From the NCBI RefSeq assembly GCF_002234595.1, contig NZ_NMUL01000042.1, positions 1 through 64,000 of the forward strand: DNA of 64,000 nucleotides, in the 5' to 3' direction. This document shows, one piece after another, positions 43,189 through 54,985 of the stretch; positions within the stretch are counted from its first letter, which is position 1; each line of letters begins with the position of its first letter. The position numbers and the translations under genes are program-made. The notes under the pieces are model-generated. The model did no database searches. It worked only from the letters and a program-made list of their open reading frames with translations, and was not told the origin of the DNA. The stretch comes from Amycolatopsis vastitatis. GTDB taxonomy: Bacteria; Actinomycetota; Actinomycetes; Mycobacteriales; Pseudonocardiaceae.

Positions 43189-43636
43189 GATCACGGGAGA
43201 GGTAGGCCGAAAGTCCACGGTGGCCCCGCCGCATCATCAGCGCGTGGTTCGCGCGGAACAGCGGCCGGGCCACCGTGTCGAGGCGCCGCAGCAACTCCTT
43301 CCGGGCCTGGACGTCCTGGGTGATCTCCAGCAGCGTGCCCGCGCCCGCCGCGCGGACCGCTCCCGCCAGGGTCCCGTCGAGGTCGCCGCTGAGCCTGACC
43401 CGCATCAGGCCCGTGCGCTCGTCCTGGTGGTCCCGGTGCATCCGGACGATCAGCCGGAACGGCAGCCGGGACCGGCAAACCAGCTCGGCGGTGTCGTCGT
43501 CCACGCGGCGCACCGCGCGGACGTCCGACCACCACCTCGGGTAGCCGGCGAGGTCGGTGACCACGCCGAAGACCCGCTCGGGCGCGGTTCCGGGCAGCAG
43601 CCACGTGCTGCGGAACCGGTACTGCGCACCCGTCAT
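43145..43636 (-). CDS. SRPBCC-fold protein
   Basis: A 163-residue polyketide-cyclase/START-like protein: YRFRSTWLLPGTAPERVFGVVTDLAGYPRWWSDVRAVRRVDD begins the helix-grip fold, which binds hydrophobic ligands. The function is otherwise unknown. The last ~14 residues (SAGSRDQEVDSRD) come from the 21-bp repeat of the inverted repeat, so the natural stop was probably displaced by the repeat. It starts 5 bases after the anti-sigma gene and is the last gene of the lipoprotein-sigma-anti-sigma operon. Confidence 0.82.
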   Translation of the reverse strand: MTGAQYRFRSTWLLPGTAPERVFGVVTDLAGYPRWWSDVRAVRRVDDDTAELVCRSRLPFRLIVRMHRDHQDERTGLMRVRLSGDLDGTLAGAVRAAGAGTLLEITQDVQARKELLRRLDTVARPLFRANHALMMRRGHRGLSAYLSRDRSAGSRDQEVDSRD

Positions 43637-43641
43637 GCCTG

Positions 43642-44358
43642 TCAAACCTGGGCCGAGACCAGCTTCCGGCCGTCCACCGTGACGATGTCGACCGACTTCA
43701 CGTCGTCGGGTGCCACCAGCGCGGAGCCGTCGAGCGAGAAGCCCTGGCTCTCCCACTTCTCGGACACCTTCCAGCTGCCGGCGGTGACCGCCTGGCCTTC
43801 CTTCGTGACGACCTGCAGCAGGCACTGCTCTCCGGCCTTGACGCCCTTCACGGCGACGTTGACCCGGACCCAGCCCTGGAACGGGGCCACCGACGCGGCC
43901 AGCTGCACGCCGGTCGTCGGGTCCCGCCCTTCGGCGTTCTTCGTGCCGGGCACATCGGTCTGCGGCGCGGGGATCGCGACGTCGGGACCGGTCGAGCCGG
44001 TCTGCCGTCCCACCAGGATCCCGCCGCCGAGCGCGGCCACGACCAGCACCGCCGCCGCGACCAGGGCCAGGCCCCGCCGTGACGTCGAACGGGCCGGTGC
44101 CACGCGCTCCTCTTCGTCGCGCACCCGGCGCAGGGTCTTCTGCAGCAGCAGGTCCCCGCCTTCGGGTGGCCCGTCGAGGAACGCCTCGGGCGGTACCTCG
44201 TCGAGCGACTCGCGCAACGCCACGAGCTCGTTCAGGTCGAACCGGCACTGCGCGCAGGTCTGCAGGTGCCGCCGCTCGAAGTCGGCCGCCTCCCCGGGGT
44301 CGAGCGCGCCGAGGGCGTACGCGCCGAGCTGCGTGTGACTCTCGTCGACCGAGTTCAT
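43642..44358 (-). CDS. Anti-sigma factor with zinc-finger-like N-terminus (RskA/RslA type)
   Basis: A 238-residue membrane protein. The N-terminal anti-sigma domain has HTQLGAYALGALDPGEAADFERRHLQTCAQC, the HxxxCxxC zinc motif. One transmembrane helix lies near residues 95-117 (GLALVAAAVLVVAALGGGILVG), and the extracellular C-terminal domain resembles RskA. It should sequester the sigma factor encoded just upstream and release it on proteolysis or redox change. The start overlaps the sigma stop (ATGA). Confidence 0.92.
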   Translation of the reverse strand: MNSVDESHTQLGAYALGALDPGEAADFERRHLQTCAQCRFDLNELVALRESLDEVPPEAFLDGPPEGGDLLLQKTLRRVRDEEERVAPARSTSRRGLALVAAAVLVVAALGGGILVGRQTGSTGPDVAIPAPQTDVPGTKNAEGRDPTTGVQLAASVAPFQGWVRVNVAVKGVKAGEQCLLQVVTKEGQAVTAGSWKVSEKWESQGFSLDGSALVAPDDVKSVDIVTVDGRKLVSAQV

Positions 44359-45008
44359 CGCGCCACCTCCGTTCCGCTCGAAATCATCGCTGCTCTGAGT
44401 GCTCTTAGTGCGTAGTAAGACCTTGATTTCACGGTACCCGGTGCGACGCCCAGTGTTCTCGCCGCTTCGGCCACCGTCCGTCCCCGGTAGTAGATCTCCA
44501 CCAGGACCTCTCGATGCTCGTTGGACAGCCCGTCCATCGCACCGAGCACCGTCATCGAGTCGACCACGCCCTGGGCGTGGTCACGCTCGACGGACGGGGT
44601 CGGCACGCCTTCGGCCGGTTCGGCCACTTCTTGTGGCCGTGCCGCCCGGGCCCGTGCCCGGTCGGTGACCAGGTTGCGCGCGACGGTCAGCAACCAGCCG
44701 CGCACCGAGCCCTTCCCGTCGTTCTGCAGATCGTCCGCGTGTTTCCACGCTCGGACGAGCGTCTCCTGGACCACGTCCTCGGCTGCCGCCCGATCACCGG
44801 TCAGCCTCGTCGCGTAGGCCAGCAGGCTTCGCCCGTGTTCGGCGTACAGCTGCCGAATGAGGTCTTCACCTTTGGCCTTCTTAGGCCGCCTGCCTCCTAT
44901 GGCCACCCTCGTCCTCCCGACGGTGTTCTGAGTCGGCGAGGACAGTACTGCAACCCCCAGTGTCACCGGCGGTGCGTGCGCCGAGCGCAGCGCGACCATG
45001 GTGTTCAT
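44355..45008 (-). CDS. ECF RNA polymerase sigma factor
   Basis: A 217-residue group 4 sigma factor (SigL/SigK-like). Region 2 is LIRQLYAEHGRSLLAYATRLTGDRAAAEDVVQETLVRAWKHAD, and region 4 is LSNEHREVLVEIYYRGRTVAEAARTLGVAPGTVKSRSYYALRALR. The first ~45 residues are non-conserved; ATG 45008 has AAGGACGG upstream, but later starts (e.g. ATG 44999) are possible. It is overlapped by its anti-sigma gene and preceded by a lipoprotein gene 43 bases away, likely its regulon member. Confidence 0.93.
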   Translation of the reverse strand: MNTMVALRSAHAPPVTLGVAVLSSPTQNTVGRTRVAIGGRRPKKAKGEDLIRQLYAEHGRSLLAYATRLTGDRAAAEDVVQETLVRAWKHADDLQNDGKGSVRGWLLTVARNLVTDRARARAARPQEVAEPAEGVPTPSVERDHAQGVVDSMTVLGAMDGLSNEHREVLVEIYYRGRTVAEAARTLGVAPGTVKSRSYYALRALRAAMISSGTEVAR

Positions 45009-45051
45009 CGGCTGCCCGTCCTTCCTCGTTTGCCCGGAAAACCGTCGGTGA

Positions 45052-45567
45052 TCAGTACCCGGAGCCACCGGCCGCGGGACCGCCCTGCTTACCCGCGGTG
45101 ATCTTGCTGCCGTCCGGCGCCAGGGCGAACCAGGCGCCGTTGACGCCCTGGCCGTTCATGTCGCCGGTGACCTTGTCGCCGGAGAACTCGTACAGCGGCC
45201 AGCCGTTGAGCGTGATCTGCTTGGTGCCGTCCTTGCGCGTCACCGTGCCGACCTGGGTGTCCTGGATGCCCTTGAGCATCGGCGTCGCCACTCCGGCGAG
45301 CATCGGCGGCCACTGCGTCGCGCACTCTCCGTCGCAATTGGACGTCGGCGGCTGGGAGAGGTCCTTGTCGAACCGGTAGAGCGTCTTGCCGTCGGCGTCG
45401 GTGACCACCGCGCCGACGCCGGCGACCGTGCCGACGGACAGCATCTTGTGGCCCGGCTCACCGTGTTGCGGTCCCTGGGCCCCGGAGGCCATCTCGCTGC
45501 AGGCCGACAACGTGGCGACGGCGACCAGCGCGACGGCGCTGGCGACGACCGGCCGGATACGGTTCAT
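45052..45567 (-). CDS. Lipoprotein with secreted-repeat (PF03640-like) domain
   Basis: A 171-residue lipoprotein. The signal peptide MNRIRPVVASAVALVAVATLSAC ends in a lipobox with Cys23. The mature part carries two repeats of the secreted-repeat family: VTDADGKTLYRFDKDLSQPPTSNCDGECATQWPP and ITLNGWPLYEFSGDKVTGDMNGQGVNGAWFALAPDG. Function of this family is unknown; such lipoproteins often precede RskA-type sigma/anti-sigma pairs and may be sensed or controlled by them. It starts the operon that ends with the SRPBCC gene. Confidence 0.9.
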   Translation of the reverse strand: MNRIRPVVASAVALVAVATLSACSEMASGAQGPQHGEPGHKMLSVGTVAGVGAVVTDADGKTLYRFDKDLSQPPTSNCDGECATQWPPMLAGVATPMLKGIQDTQVGTVTRKDGTKQITLNGWPLYEFSGDKVTGDMNGQGVNGAWFALAPDGSKITAGKQGGPAAGGSGY

Positions 45568-45789
45568 GACGTTCTCTCCTCGGTGAGGGCGGCACCGCCG
45601 TCCGGCGGACCTCGACACCCAGAACACGGCCGCCCACGCGAAACGGTTCAGCCCGGTTTCGCGCGATTCGGTGCCGGTTCGCCGCCGGATTGGTCTGTCC
45701 CGGTGATCGGCACGATCTTGTCGCCGTGCGGGCGCGTTCCTAAGCTGATCACGTTCGCACCGCCGCCCCCGTCCGTCCGGGAGGCCGTC

Positions 45790-46341
45790 GTGTCCGCGAA
45801 ACCCCTCGTGTTCGCCGCGCTGCTGGCCGCGGGCTGTTCCGCGGCGCCGCCGCCGTCCTTCACCGCGACCCTGACCTCGCCCACGGACATCGTGCTGAGC
45901 TGGCCGGACGACTCGCCGCACAACGACGTCGGCCACCGGGTCGACTACGCGAACGACCCGGCCGGGCCGTGGACGACGCTGCGGTTCCTGCCGCCGCACA
46001 CGACGAGCTACCACCACCCGGACCTGATCCCGGAGACGCCGTTCTACTACCGGGTGCAGCCGTTCACCGGTCCGGTCTCGACAGAGCTGCACGCGGTGAC
46101 GTCCGGCGAAACGGTGACCTTCACCTGGGCCGACCGTTCGAGCGACGAAGCCGGGTTCCTGCTCGAGATCCGGCGCCCGGGCGCGCCCGACTTCGACCCG
46201 GTGGAGGTGACCGACCCGAACGTGACGACCTGCGCGCTCTCGCTGCTCCCCGGCGAGGAGAGGTCGGCCTACCGGCTCCGGACGCTGTATTACGGCCCGC
46301 TCTCGCCGGTGGTCCACCAGACCACCGGCAAGGAGCGGTGA
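45790..46341 (+). CDS. Fibronectin type III-like lipoprotein
   Basis: A 183-residue exported protein. GTG 45790 follows GGGAGG by 6 bases; the signal peptide ends in LLAAGC. Two fibronectin-III-like beta domains follow, with SPTDIVLSWPDDSPHNDVGHRVDYANDPAGPWTTL and SGETVTFTWADRSSDEAGFLLEIRRPG. No catalytic motif is visible; it may bind sugar or protein at the cell surface. It is divergent from the lipoprotein/sigma operon and convergent with uvrA. The 222-base gap upstream of it (45568-45789) holds no gene I can support. Confidence 0.75.
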   Translation: MSAKPLVFAALLAAGCSAAPPPSFTATLTSPTDIVLSWPDDSPHNDVGHRVDYANDPAGPWTTLRFLPPHTTSYHHPDLIPETPFYYRVQPFTGPVSTELHAVTSGETVTFTWADRSSDEAGFLLEIRRPGAPDFDPVEVTDPNVTTCALSLLPGEERSAYRLRTLYYGPLSPVVHQTTGKER

Positions 46342-46345
46342 CCGC

Positions 46346-49207
<2,862 letters not shown>

Positions 49208-49223
49208 GCCAGGGTCCTCTCAG

Positions 49224-49244
49224 GTCATTCTCAGTCATTCTCAG
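49224..49244. repeat. Two tandem 10-bp repeats upstream of uvrA
   Basis: GTCATTCTCA occurs twice in direct succession, starting 17 bases upstream of the uvrA GTG. It could be a regulator half-site array. No LexA-box consensus is visible here. Confidence 0.5.
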
Positions 49245-49305
49245 CTGCGGTCGCCGACCCGGTCGGTGTTGGTTGAAACTGCGCGCACGGGTGGCCGCAA
49301 CCATG

Positions 49306-50511
49306 CTACGAGCCACCACCGACAGAAACGGGTTCCGAGGCTGTGACCTGCGGTTCTTCGGACTTTCGACGGCTGGTGAGCCACCGGTGGGCCGGGCGTT
49401 CGACCCCCACGGTGACCGCCCAGCCCGCCAGCACGGCGGCGGCCAGGACCGCGGGGAGCCGCAGCCAGCCGGGGACGCCGACGTTCAGGAGCGCGCGGGC
49501 CAGGATGTAACCCAGTTCCTGGTGCACCAGATAAAGACCATACGAGATGCCCGCGAGCCAGGTGACGGCCGGGGCGATCCGGGCCAGCCCGGGGAACCGC
49601 CAGTCCGGGCCGCGGGCGGCCAGGCAGACCAGCAGGAGCAGCACGGCGAACCCGATCGTGGACGGCCAGCGCTCGGCGTCCTGCGGCAGCGCCCGGTGCA
49701 GCGGGAACACCTGCAGGTCCTGCGCGGCGACCGCGGCGATCCCGAACAGGGCGGCGTGCCACGTCTCCAGGCGCCGCCGCGACCAGAACCAGATCGCGAT
49801 CCCGATGGCGAAGACGTGCAGCCGGTGCAGGCCCAGGCCGTAGTAGAAGCTGTCGACGACCGGGCGCACCGTCGCGGGGTCGAAGACGAGGAAGCGGAGC
49901 ACGAGCGGGACGAGGATCAGCGCCCACAGCAGGGCGACGGTCAGCCGGTGGGTCCGCCACGACCGCGGCCACAGCAGGGCCGCGCCGGTGAACGCCATCA
50001 GCTGCACCGGCAACGTCCAGTAGGAGCCGTCGAGGTAGTAGAAGGCGTCCCAGCGGATGCCCCACTCCTGCACCATGCCGAGGTTGGCGACCAGGTCCAG
50101 CCCGGTCGGGATGTACCACGGCGAGGGGTTCGCCGGCGGCCCCTGCGGCACGCCGAAGAGGAAGCCGGCGACGCCGGGCGGGTAGGGCAGGCCGCTGAAG
50201 GAGATGGCCGCCCACCGCGTCACGACGTAGGTCACGAGGACGACGACGAAGTACGCGGGCACGAGCCGCGCGACGCGGTTCCACAACCACCGGCGCGGGT
50301 GCCCCTTGCGGAGGCTCGCGCACACGAAGAACGCGGAGATGACGAGCAGGATCGCCGCGCCGAACTGCGCGGTCACCCTTACGGGGTACCCCGTCAGCTC
50401 GGGGTGCAGGAGGGCGCCCTGGTGCGTTACGTGCCCGAGGATCACCGCCGAAACGGCGACTACGCGGAGGAGATCCCAGCTGATCCGGCGCGGCGTCGGC
50501 GAGGTGGGCAC
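49306..50511 (-). CDS. Acyltransferase family (acyltransferase 3) membrane protein
   Basis: A 401-residue membrane protein with about 10 hydrophobic segments. The N-terminus SWDLLRVVAVSAVILGHVTHQ carries the His typical of acyltransferase-3 proteins, and RLVPAYFVVVLVTYVVTRW and ISYGLYLVHQELGY match further family motifs. Such enzymes O-acylate surface glycans, antibiotics or peptidoglycan; the substrate here is unknown. The Arg/Lys/Ser-rich C-terminus is cytosolic. It is divergent from the MBL-fold gene. Confidence 0.85.
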   Translation of the reverse strand: MPTSPTPRRISWDLLRVVAVSAVILGHVTHQGALLHPELTGYPVRVTAQFGAAILLVISAFFVCASLRKGHPRRWLWNRVARLVPAYFVVVLVTYVVTRWAAISFSGLPYPPGVAGFLFGVPQGPPANPSPWYIPTGLDLVANLGMVQEWGIRWDAFYYLDGSYWTLPVQLMAFTGAALLWPRSWRTHRLTVALLWALILVPLVLRFLVFDPATVRPVVDSFYYGLGLHRLHVFAIGIAIWFWSRRRLETWHAALFGIAAVAAQDLQVFPLHRALPQDAERWPSTIGFAVLLLLVCLAARGPDWRFPGLARIAPAVTWLAGISYGLYLVHQELGYILARALLNVGVPGWLRLPAVLAAAVLAGWAVTVGVERPAHRWLTSRRKSEEPQVTASEPVSVGGGS

Positions 50512-50620
50512 GGTCGTCCTGGGGTCGGGCTGGCGGGGTCGCCCGGAAGCCTACGTGGCGGACCGGGCAGGCGCCTGTGCGGGTGGAACCGCTTGGAACG
50601 AAACGACTACCGTGTGCACG

Positions 50621-51298
50621 GTGAACATCGTGGAGACCTACACCGGGCACGTCGACCCGGGCGGCGACGCCACCCGGCGGACCCTGGACGCGCTGACCAT
50701 CACCAAGCTGTCCGTCGGCCCGATGGACAACAACACGTACCTGCTGGTGTGCCGGGAGTCGAACGAGGCACTGCTCGTCGACGCGGCGAACGACCCGGAC
50801 CGCATCTCCGACCTGATCGGCCACGGCCCGGACCGGCCCGCGTTGAAGACGGTCGTCACGACCCACCAGCACCAGGACCACTGGCAGGCACTGGGCGCGG
50901 TGGCGGGGGCCAACGGCGCGAACACCGCGGCCCACCCGCTGGACGCTCCGCCGCTGCCGGTGCCGCCGGACTTCCTGGTGGAGCACGGGGACACGCTGTC
51001 GGTGGGCCGGATCACGCTCGAGGTGATCCACCTGCGCGGGCACACGCCGGGGTCGATCGCGCTGCTGTACCGCGATCCGGCCGGGATCCCGCACCTGTTC
51101 ACCGGGGACTCGCTGTTCCCGGGCGGGGTGGGGAAGACCGCGTCGCCGGAGAACTTCACGTCGTTGCTCGACGACGTCGAGTCGCGGATCTTCGGGGAGC
51201 TGCCGGACGAGACGTGGTTCTACCCGGGCCACGGCGACGACTCGACGCTGGGCGCGGAACGGCCGAAGCTGCGGGAGTGGCGCGAGCGCGGCTGGTGA
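50621..51298 (+). CDS. Metallo-beta-lactamase-fold hydrolase
   Basis: A 225-residue MBL-fold protein near uvrA, as in mycobacteria (the Rv1637c position). The zinc motif is HQHQDH at His82-x-His84-x-Asp86-His87, followed by HLRGHTPGSIALLY, FTGDSLFPGGVGKT and the final YPGHGDD. This set resembles glyoxalase II-type thioester hydrolases, but the substrate is unknown. GTG 50621 is chosen; GTG 50612 three codons upstream is an alternative. Confidence 0.9.
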   Translation: MNIVETYTGHVDPGGDATRRTLDALTITKLSVGPMDNNTYLLVCRESNEALLVDAANDPDRISDLIGHGPDRPALKTVVTTHQHQDHWQALGAVAGANGANTAAHPLDAPPLPVPPDFLVEHGDTLSVGRITLEVIHLRGHTPGSIALLYRDPAGIPHLFTGDSLFPGGVGKTASPENFTSLLDDVESRIFGELPDETWFYPGHGDDSTLGAERPKLREWRERGW

Positions 51299-51339
51299 CT
51301 TCGGCTTGGCCGCGTGATACCTAATGACGCGGACGGCCG

Positions 51340-54300
51340 GTGTTCCCGCGCATTGGAGCGAGCTTGAAGCGAAAGCAGGCCGCGGCGGCGGCCGGGGCGA
51401 CGTTCGCCAACATCGCGGTGGCCATCACGATCAACGTCCTGACTTCCGGCTGGAGCTGGCTCGTCTTCGTGGCACTGGCCGTGCTGTCGGCCGCCTGGGT
51501 CGGCCTCGAGATCTGGCGCGCGACACCGCGGCGCGGGCACGGCGGATCCACCGTGATCTCGACCGTGCCCCGCCCCGGTGGCGCGTTCGTGCCCCGCCCG
51601 GAGCTGACGGCCCGCATCGTGCGGCCCCTCCTGAGCGGCAAGGCCGGGCAGGTCGGGATCACCACGGGCCTGGCCGGTGCCGGCGGTTTCGGCAAGACGA
51701 CCCTCGCCGCCGAGGTCTGCGAGCGGCCGGACATCAAGGCCACGTTCAGCTGGATCGACTGGGTGACGGTCGGCCAGGAGGTCCGCGGTGCCGCGCTGGC
51801 CGACACGATCAACGACCTCATCGAGCGCATCGACGGGCAGCGGCCCGGCTTGACCAGTCCCGAGCAGGCCGGCTTCCGCCTGGGCGAGCTCCTCGAGGAG
51901 AAGGGCCGTTCGCTGCTCGTCGTCGACGACGTGTGGACGGCCGAGCAGCTCCGCCCGTTCCTCAACGCCGGACGCGGGTGCACGCTGCTGATCACCACCC
52001 GGATCCCCGATCTGCTGCCGGACGGCGCGGAAGCGGTCGTGGTGGACCAGATGAGCCGGCAGCAGGCTCGCGACCTGGTCACCGGCGGCCTCCCCGAACT
52101 GCCCGAAGAGCTTCGCGAGCAGCTGCTCGACCTCACCGGCCGGTGGCCGCTGGCCCTCGGGCTGGCCAACGGCGCACTACGCCGGGCCGCCCGGGACGGA
52201 AGCGATGTCGCCGCCACCGCGAGCCTGCTGCTTCGGCGGCTGCAGGAGCGCGGCCCCACGGCACTCGACGTCACCGACGCCGCGCGCCGCGACCGCGCCG
52301 TCGCCGCGACGCTCGAGTCGTCGCTCGGGGTGCTGGGCGATCGCCGCGACCGGGTGGTGGAACTGGCGATCTTCCCCGAGGACGTGGAGATCCCGCAGCA
52401 GCTGGTGGCCACGCTCTGGCAGAAGACGGCGGGACTCTCCCCCGAGGACGGCGAGCGGCTGGGCGACGAACTGGCCGAGCTGTCCCTCGTCACCCGGCGC
52501 GCGGGCACGACCGATCTCCGGCTGCACGACATCGTGCGCACCTACCTGCGTTACGAATGCGGGACCGAGCGGCTGACGGTTCTTCACCAGAGCTTCCTGG
52601 ACGCCGTGGCGGCCACGCTGCCGGAACCGGACCGGCAGCCGGTCCCCTGGTGGACCCTGCCCACGTCGGCGGAACACCTCTGGCGAACCCTCGCCTACCA
52701 CCTCGCCGGCGCCGAGCGCACGGACGAGCTGTCCACTCTGGTGACGTCTCCGCCGTGGGTGATCGCCAAGCTGCGCCGGTTCGGGCCGGTCGCCATCGCC
52801 GAAGACCTGGCTCTCGTGCGCACCGAACCAGCCACGGACCTCACGCGCTTCCTGGACCAGATGGGGCATCTGCTGATCGCCGGCACACCCGACCACGCCG
52901 TGGTCAACGCGCTGGCGCAACGCCTGAGCCAGGTGGACTGGCTGGCAGAACTCCGCGAAGCCGCCTTGAAAGCGGTCGACGGCGTTCCCCGTCTCGTGCC
53001 GCGGCGGCCGCTGCCGGACCTCCCGGACCCCGCGTTGAACCGGGTGCTCGAAGGCGCCGAAGGGCAGGTCAGCGCCAGCGCACTGAGCCCCGACGGCAGC
53101 TGGCTGGCCGTGGCTGTGAACGACGGCATCCGGCTCTGGGAACCCGAAAGCGGACGGCTGATCCGGCTGGTCGACGCCCCGGACATCGACGACGACGTAC
53201 TCGCGCTCTCCCCCGACGGCAAGGTGCTCGCTTCGGCGGACGACGAAGGGACGATCCGGCTGTGGGACACCGGAACGTGGCGAACCACCTCGGTGCTCCG
53301 AGGACACAGCACCTGGCTGTCCAGCCTCGCCTTCTCGGCCGACGGGGAAAAGCTGTTCACCTTGGACAGCGACGGCAACGTCTTCACGTGGGATTTGCCC
53401 ACCGGTGTGAAGACGGGCGGGTTCAAAGTGCCGGAGTCGGCGCGTGCCTGTCTTCCGGTCGTCGAGGGCCGGTTGCTGCTCCTCGACCGTGACGGCCTGA
53501 AACTGTGGAATCCCGAAGCCGGAACGCACACCGTCCTGCCTGAAGAGCCCTACACCTACGTCATCAACGTGGCGGTCAGTCCCGACCAGCGGTGGATCGC
53601 CGCGGTCGGCATCACAGGACTGTCCGTCTACGACGCCGGTCGCGCCGGCAAGCTGTGGCACACGCTCCACCATCATCTCGACCTGACCGCCGCGGCGTTC
53701 TCCTCGGACGGCCACACGCTCGCCACCGGCGGCGAAGACGGCATCGTCACCTTCTGGGACACCCGGACCTGGCTGCCGACGGGCCGCATCGCCGCGCACG
53801 GCGCCGAGGTCCGGCGGCTGGCCTTCACCGCCGACGGCTCGGTGCTCGCGTCGACCGGCGGCGACGGGACACTGCGGTTGTGGACGCCGGCCCGCGCCCG
53901 TACCGGAATCGACCGCGACCGCGACGGCGGGGTCAAGGCCTGCGCCGCCCCGGCGGACGGATCATGGCTGGCGGTCGCCAAAGCGAACTCGGTGGTCGTC
54001 TACGACCCCGCGTCCGCCGAACCGCGGGAGGAGCTGCGGTACCTGGGCGGCATCGACACCCTCCAGACCACTCTCGACGGCCGGCACCTCGCGGCCGAAC
54101 GAACCAGCTCGGTGTGTGTCAGCGACACCGGGAACTGGCAGTCGTCGCACAGCCTGAACCACCCGGCGGGCCGGTACGTCCGCGACCTCTCGATCGGTGG
54201 CGACATCGTCTGCGTCTCCCAGCAAGATCACGTGGTCGCGTGGAACATCGGCACCTGGGCCGATCCCGTCGTCCTGACCGCGGGCGAAACCGGTGGGCTC

Positions 54301-54882
54301 CAGGTCCACGACCAGGTGCCCGAGGTCCCGGACTCCCGGCTGGACACGCTGAAGCGACGGTTCAAGCGCGGCAGCCGGGACGTTCACTACCTCGAAGCCA
54401 CCGTCGCCCCTTCCGGCTCGTGGATAGCCGTCAAAGACGGCAACCGGCTGCTGATCGCCGACACCGGAACCTGGAAGACGCTCAAGACCCTCACCTTCGG
54501 CACCGAGCCCGACGGCAGCCTGATCGTCCCGGACGAAAGCGCCCTCATCGTGCACGTGGACGGAAAGCTGCAGTACTGGGACACCCGTTCCTGGACCCTG
54601 GTGCGGGAACTCAAGACGGCGGAGGCCGACGCCAAGGCGGGTGCCTGGTCTCCCGGCTGCTCCTTGCTCGCGGTGGTCACGGAGGACCGGGCCCTCCGCA
54701 TCCTCGACGCGCGGACGTGGGCCTGCCTCACCGAGTTCCGCCTCGACGGCGAAGTGTCCGGCTGCGCGTGGCTGAGCGACGACCGGCTCGTCGCGGTCGG
54801 CGGGCACGGCATCTCCTGGTTCACCTACGTCCCGGGAGACGAGCACGGCGAGCCGCGATCGGAGCAGCCGGGTAACGCTTGA
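51340..54882 (+). CDS. Membrane-anchored NB-ARC / WD40 STAND ATPase
   Basis: A protein of about 1180 residues. Two hydrophobic helices lie near residues 19-36 and 39-58, then the NB-ARC ATPase: P-loop GLAGAGGFGKTTL at 110-122, Walker B LLVVDDVW near 192-199, LLITTR, GRWPLAL (GLPL-like) near 267 and LHDIV near 395 in place of MHD. From about residue 570 to the end run WD40 blades (e.g. LRGHSTWLSSLAFSADG). STAND proteins of this architecture act as triggered switches in defence or signalling. Start may instead be TTG 51364, which has GGAG 5 bases upstream. No dedicated effector is visible. Confidence 0.88.
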   Translation: MFPRIGASLKRKQAAAAAGATFANIAVAITINVLTSGWSWLVFVALAVLSAAWVGLEIWRATPRRGHGGSTVISTVPRPGGAFVPRPELTARIVRPLLSGKAGQVGITTGLAGAGGFGKTTLAAEVCERPDIKATFSWIDWVTVGQEVRGAALADTINDLIERIDGQRPGLTSPEQAGFRLGELLEEKGRSLLVVDDVWTAEQLRPFLNAGRGCTLLITTRIPDLLPDGAEAVVVDQMSRQQARDLVTGGLPELPEELREQLLDLTGRWPLALGLANGALRRAARDGSDVAATASLLLRRLQERGPTALDVTDAARRDRAVAATLESSLGVLGDRRDRVVELAIFPEDVEIPQQLVATLWQKTAGLSPEDGERLGDELAELSLVTRRAGTTDLRLHDIVRTYLRYECGTERLTVLHQSFLDAVAATLPEPDRQPVPWWTLPTSAEHLWRTLAYHLAGAERTDELSTLVTSPPWVIAKLRRFGPVAIAEDLALVRTEPATDLTRFLDQMGHLLIAGTPDHAVVNALAQRLSQVDWLAELREAALKAVDGVPRLVPRRPLPDLPDPALNRVLEGAEGQVSASALSPDGSWLAVAVNDGIRLWEPESGRLIRLVDAPDIDDDVLALSPDGKVLASADDEGTIRLWDTGTWRTTSVLRGHSTWLSSLAFSADGEKLFTLDSDGNVFTWDLPTGVKTGGFKVPESARACLPVVEGRLLLLDRDGLKLWNPEAGTHTVLPEEPYTYVINVAVSPDQRWIAAVGITGLSVYDAGRAGKLWHTLHHHLDLTAAAFSSDGHTLATGGEDGIVTFWDTRTWLPTGRIAAHGAEVRRLAFTADGSVLASTGGDGTLRLWTPARARTGIDRDRDGGVKACAAPADGSWLAVAKANSVVVYDPASAEPREELRYLGGIDTLQTTLDGRHLAAERTSSVCVSDTGNWQSSHSLNHPAGRYVRDLSIGGDIVCVSQQDHVVAWNIGTWADPVVLTAGETGGLQVHDQVPEVPDSRLDTLKRRFKRGSRDVHYLEATVAPSGSWIAVKDGNRLLIADTGTWKTLKTLTFGTEPDGSLIVPDESALIVHVDGKLQYWDTRSWTLVRELKTAEADAKAGAWSPGCSLLAVVTEDRALRILDARTWACLTEFRLDGEVSGCAWLSDDRLVAVGGHGISWFTYVPGDEHGEPRSEQPGNA

Positions 54883-54985
54883 GGTGTCAAAAGCCGCTCA
54901 CCGGGCAACGCACCGGACGAACCGGACGTCCCCCGAAGACCCAGCGCTGGGACTTCCACCGGTTCGCTCCGCCAGGAGGCCCACC

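Noticed and set aside
49224..49244. LexA/SOS box upstream of uvrA
   Set aside because: The direct repeat there does not match the actinobacterial SOS-box consensus (GAAC...GTTC dyad).
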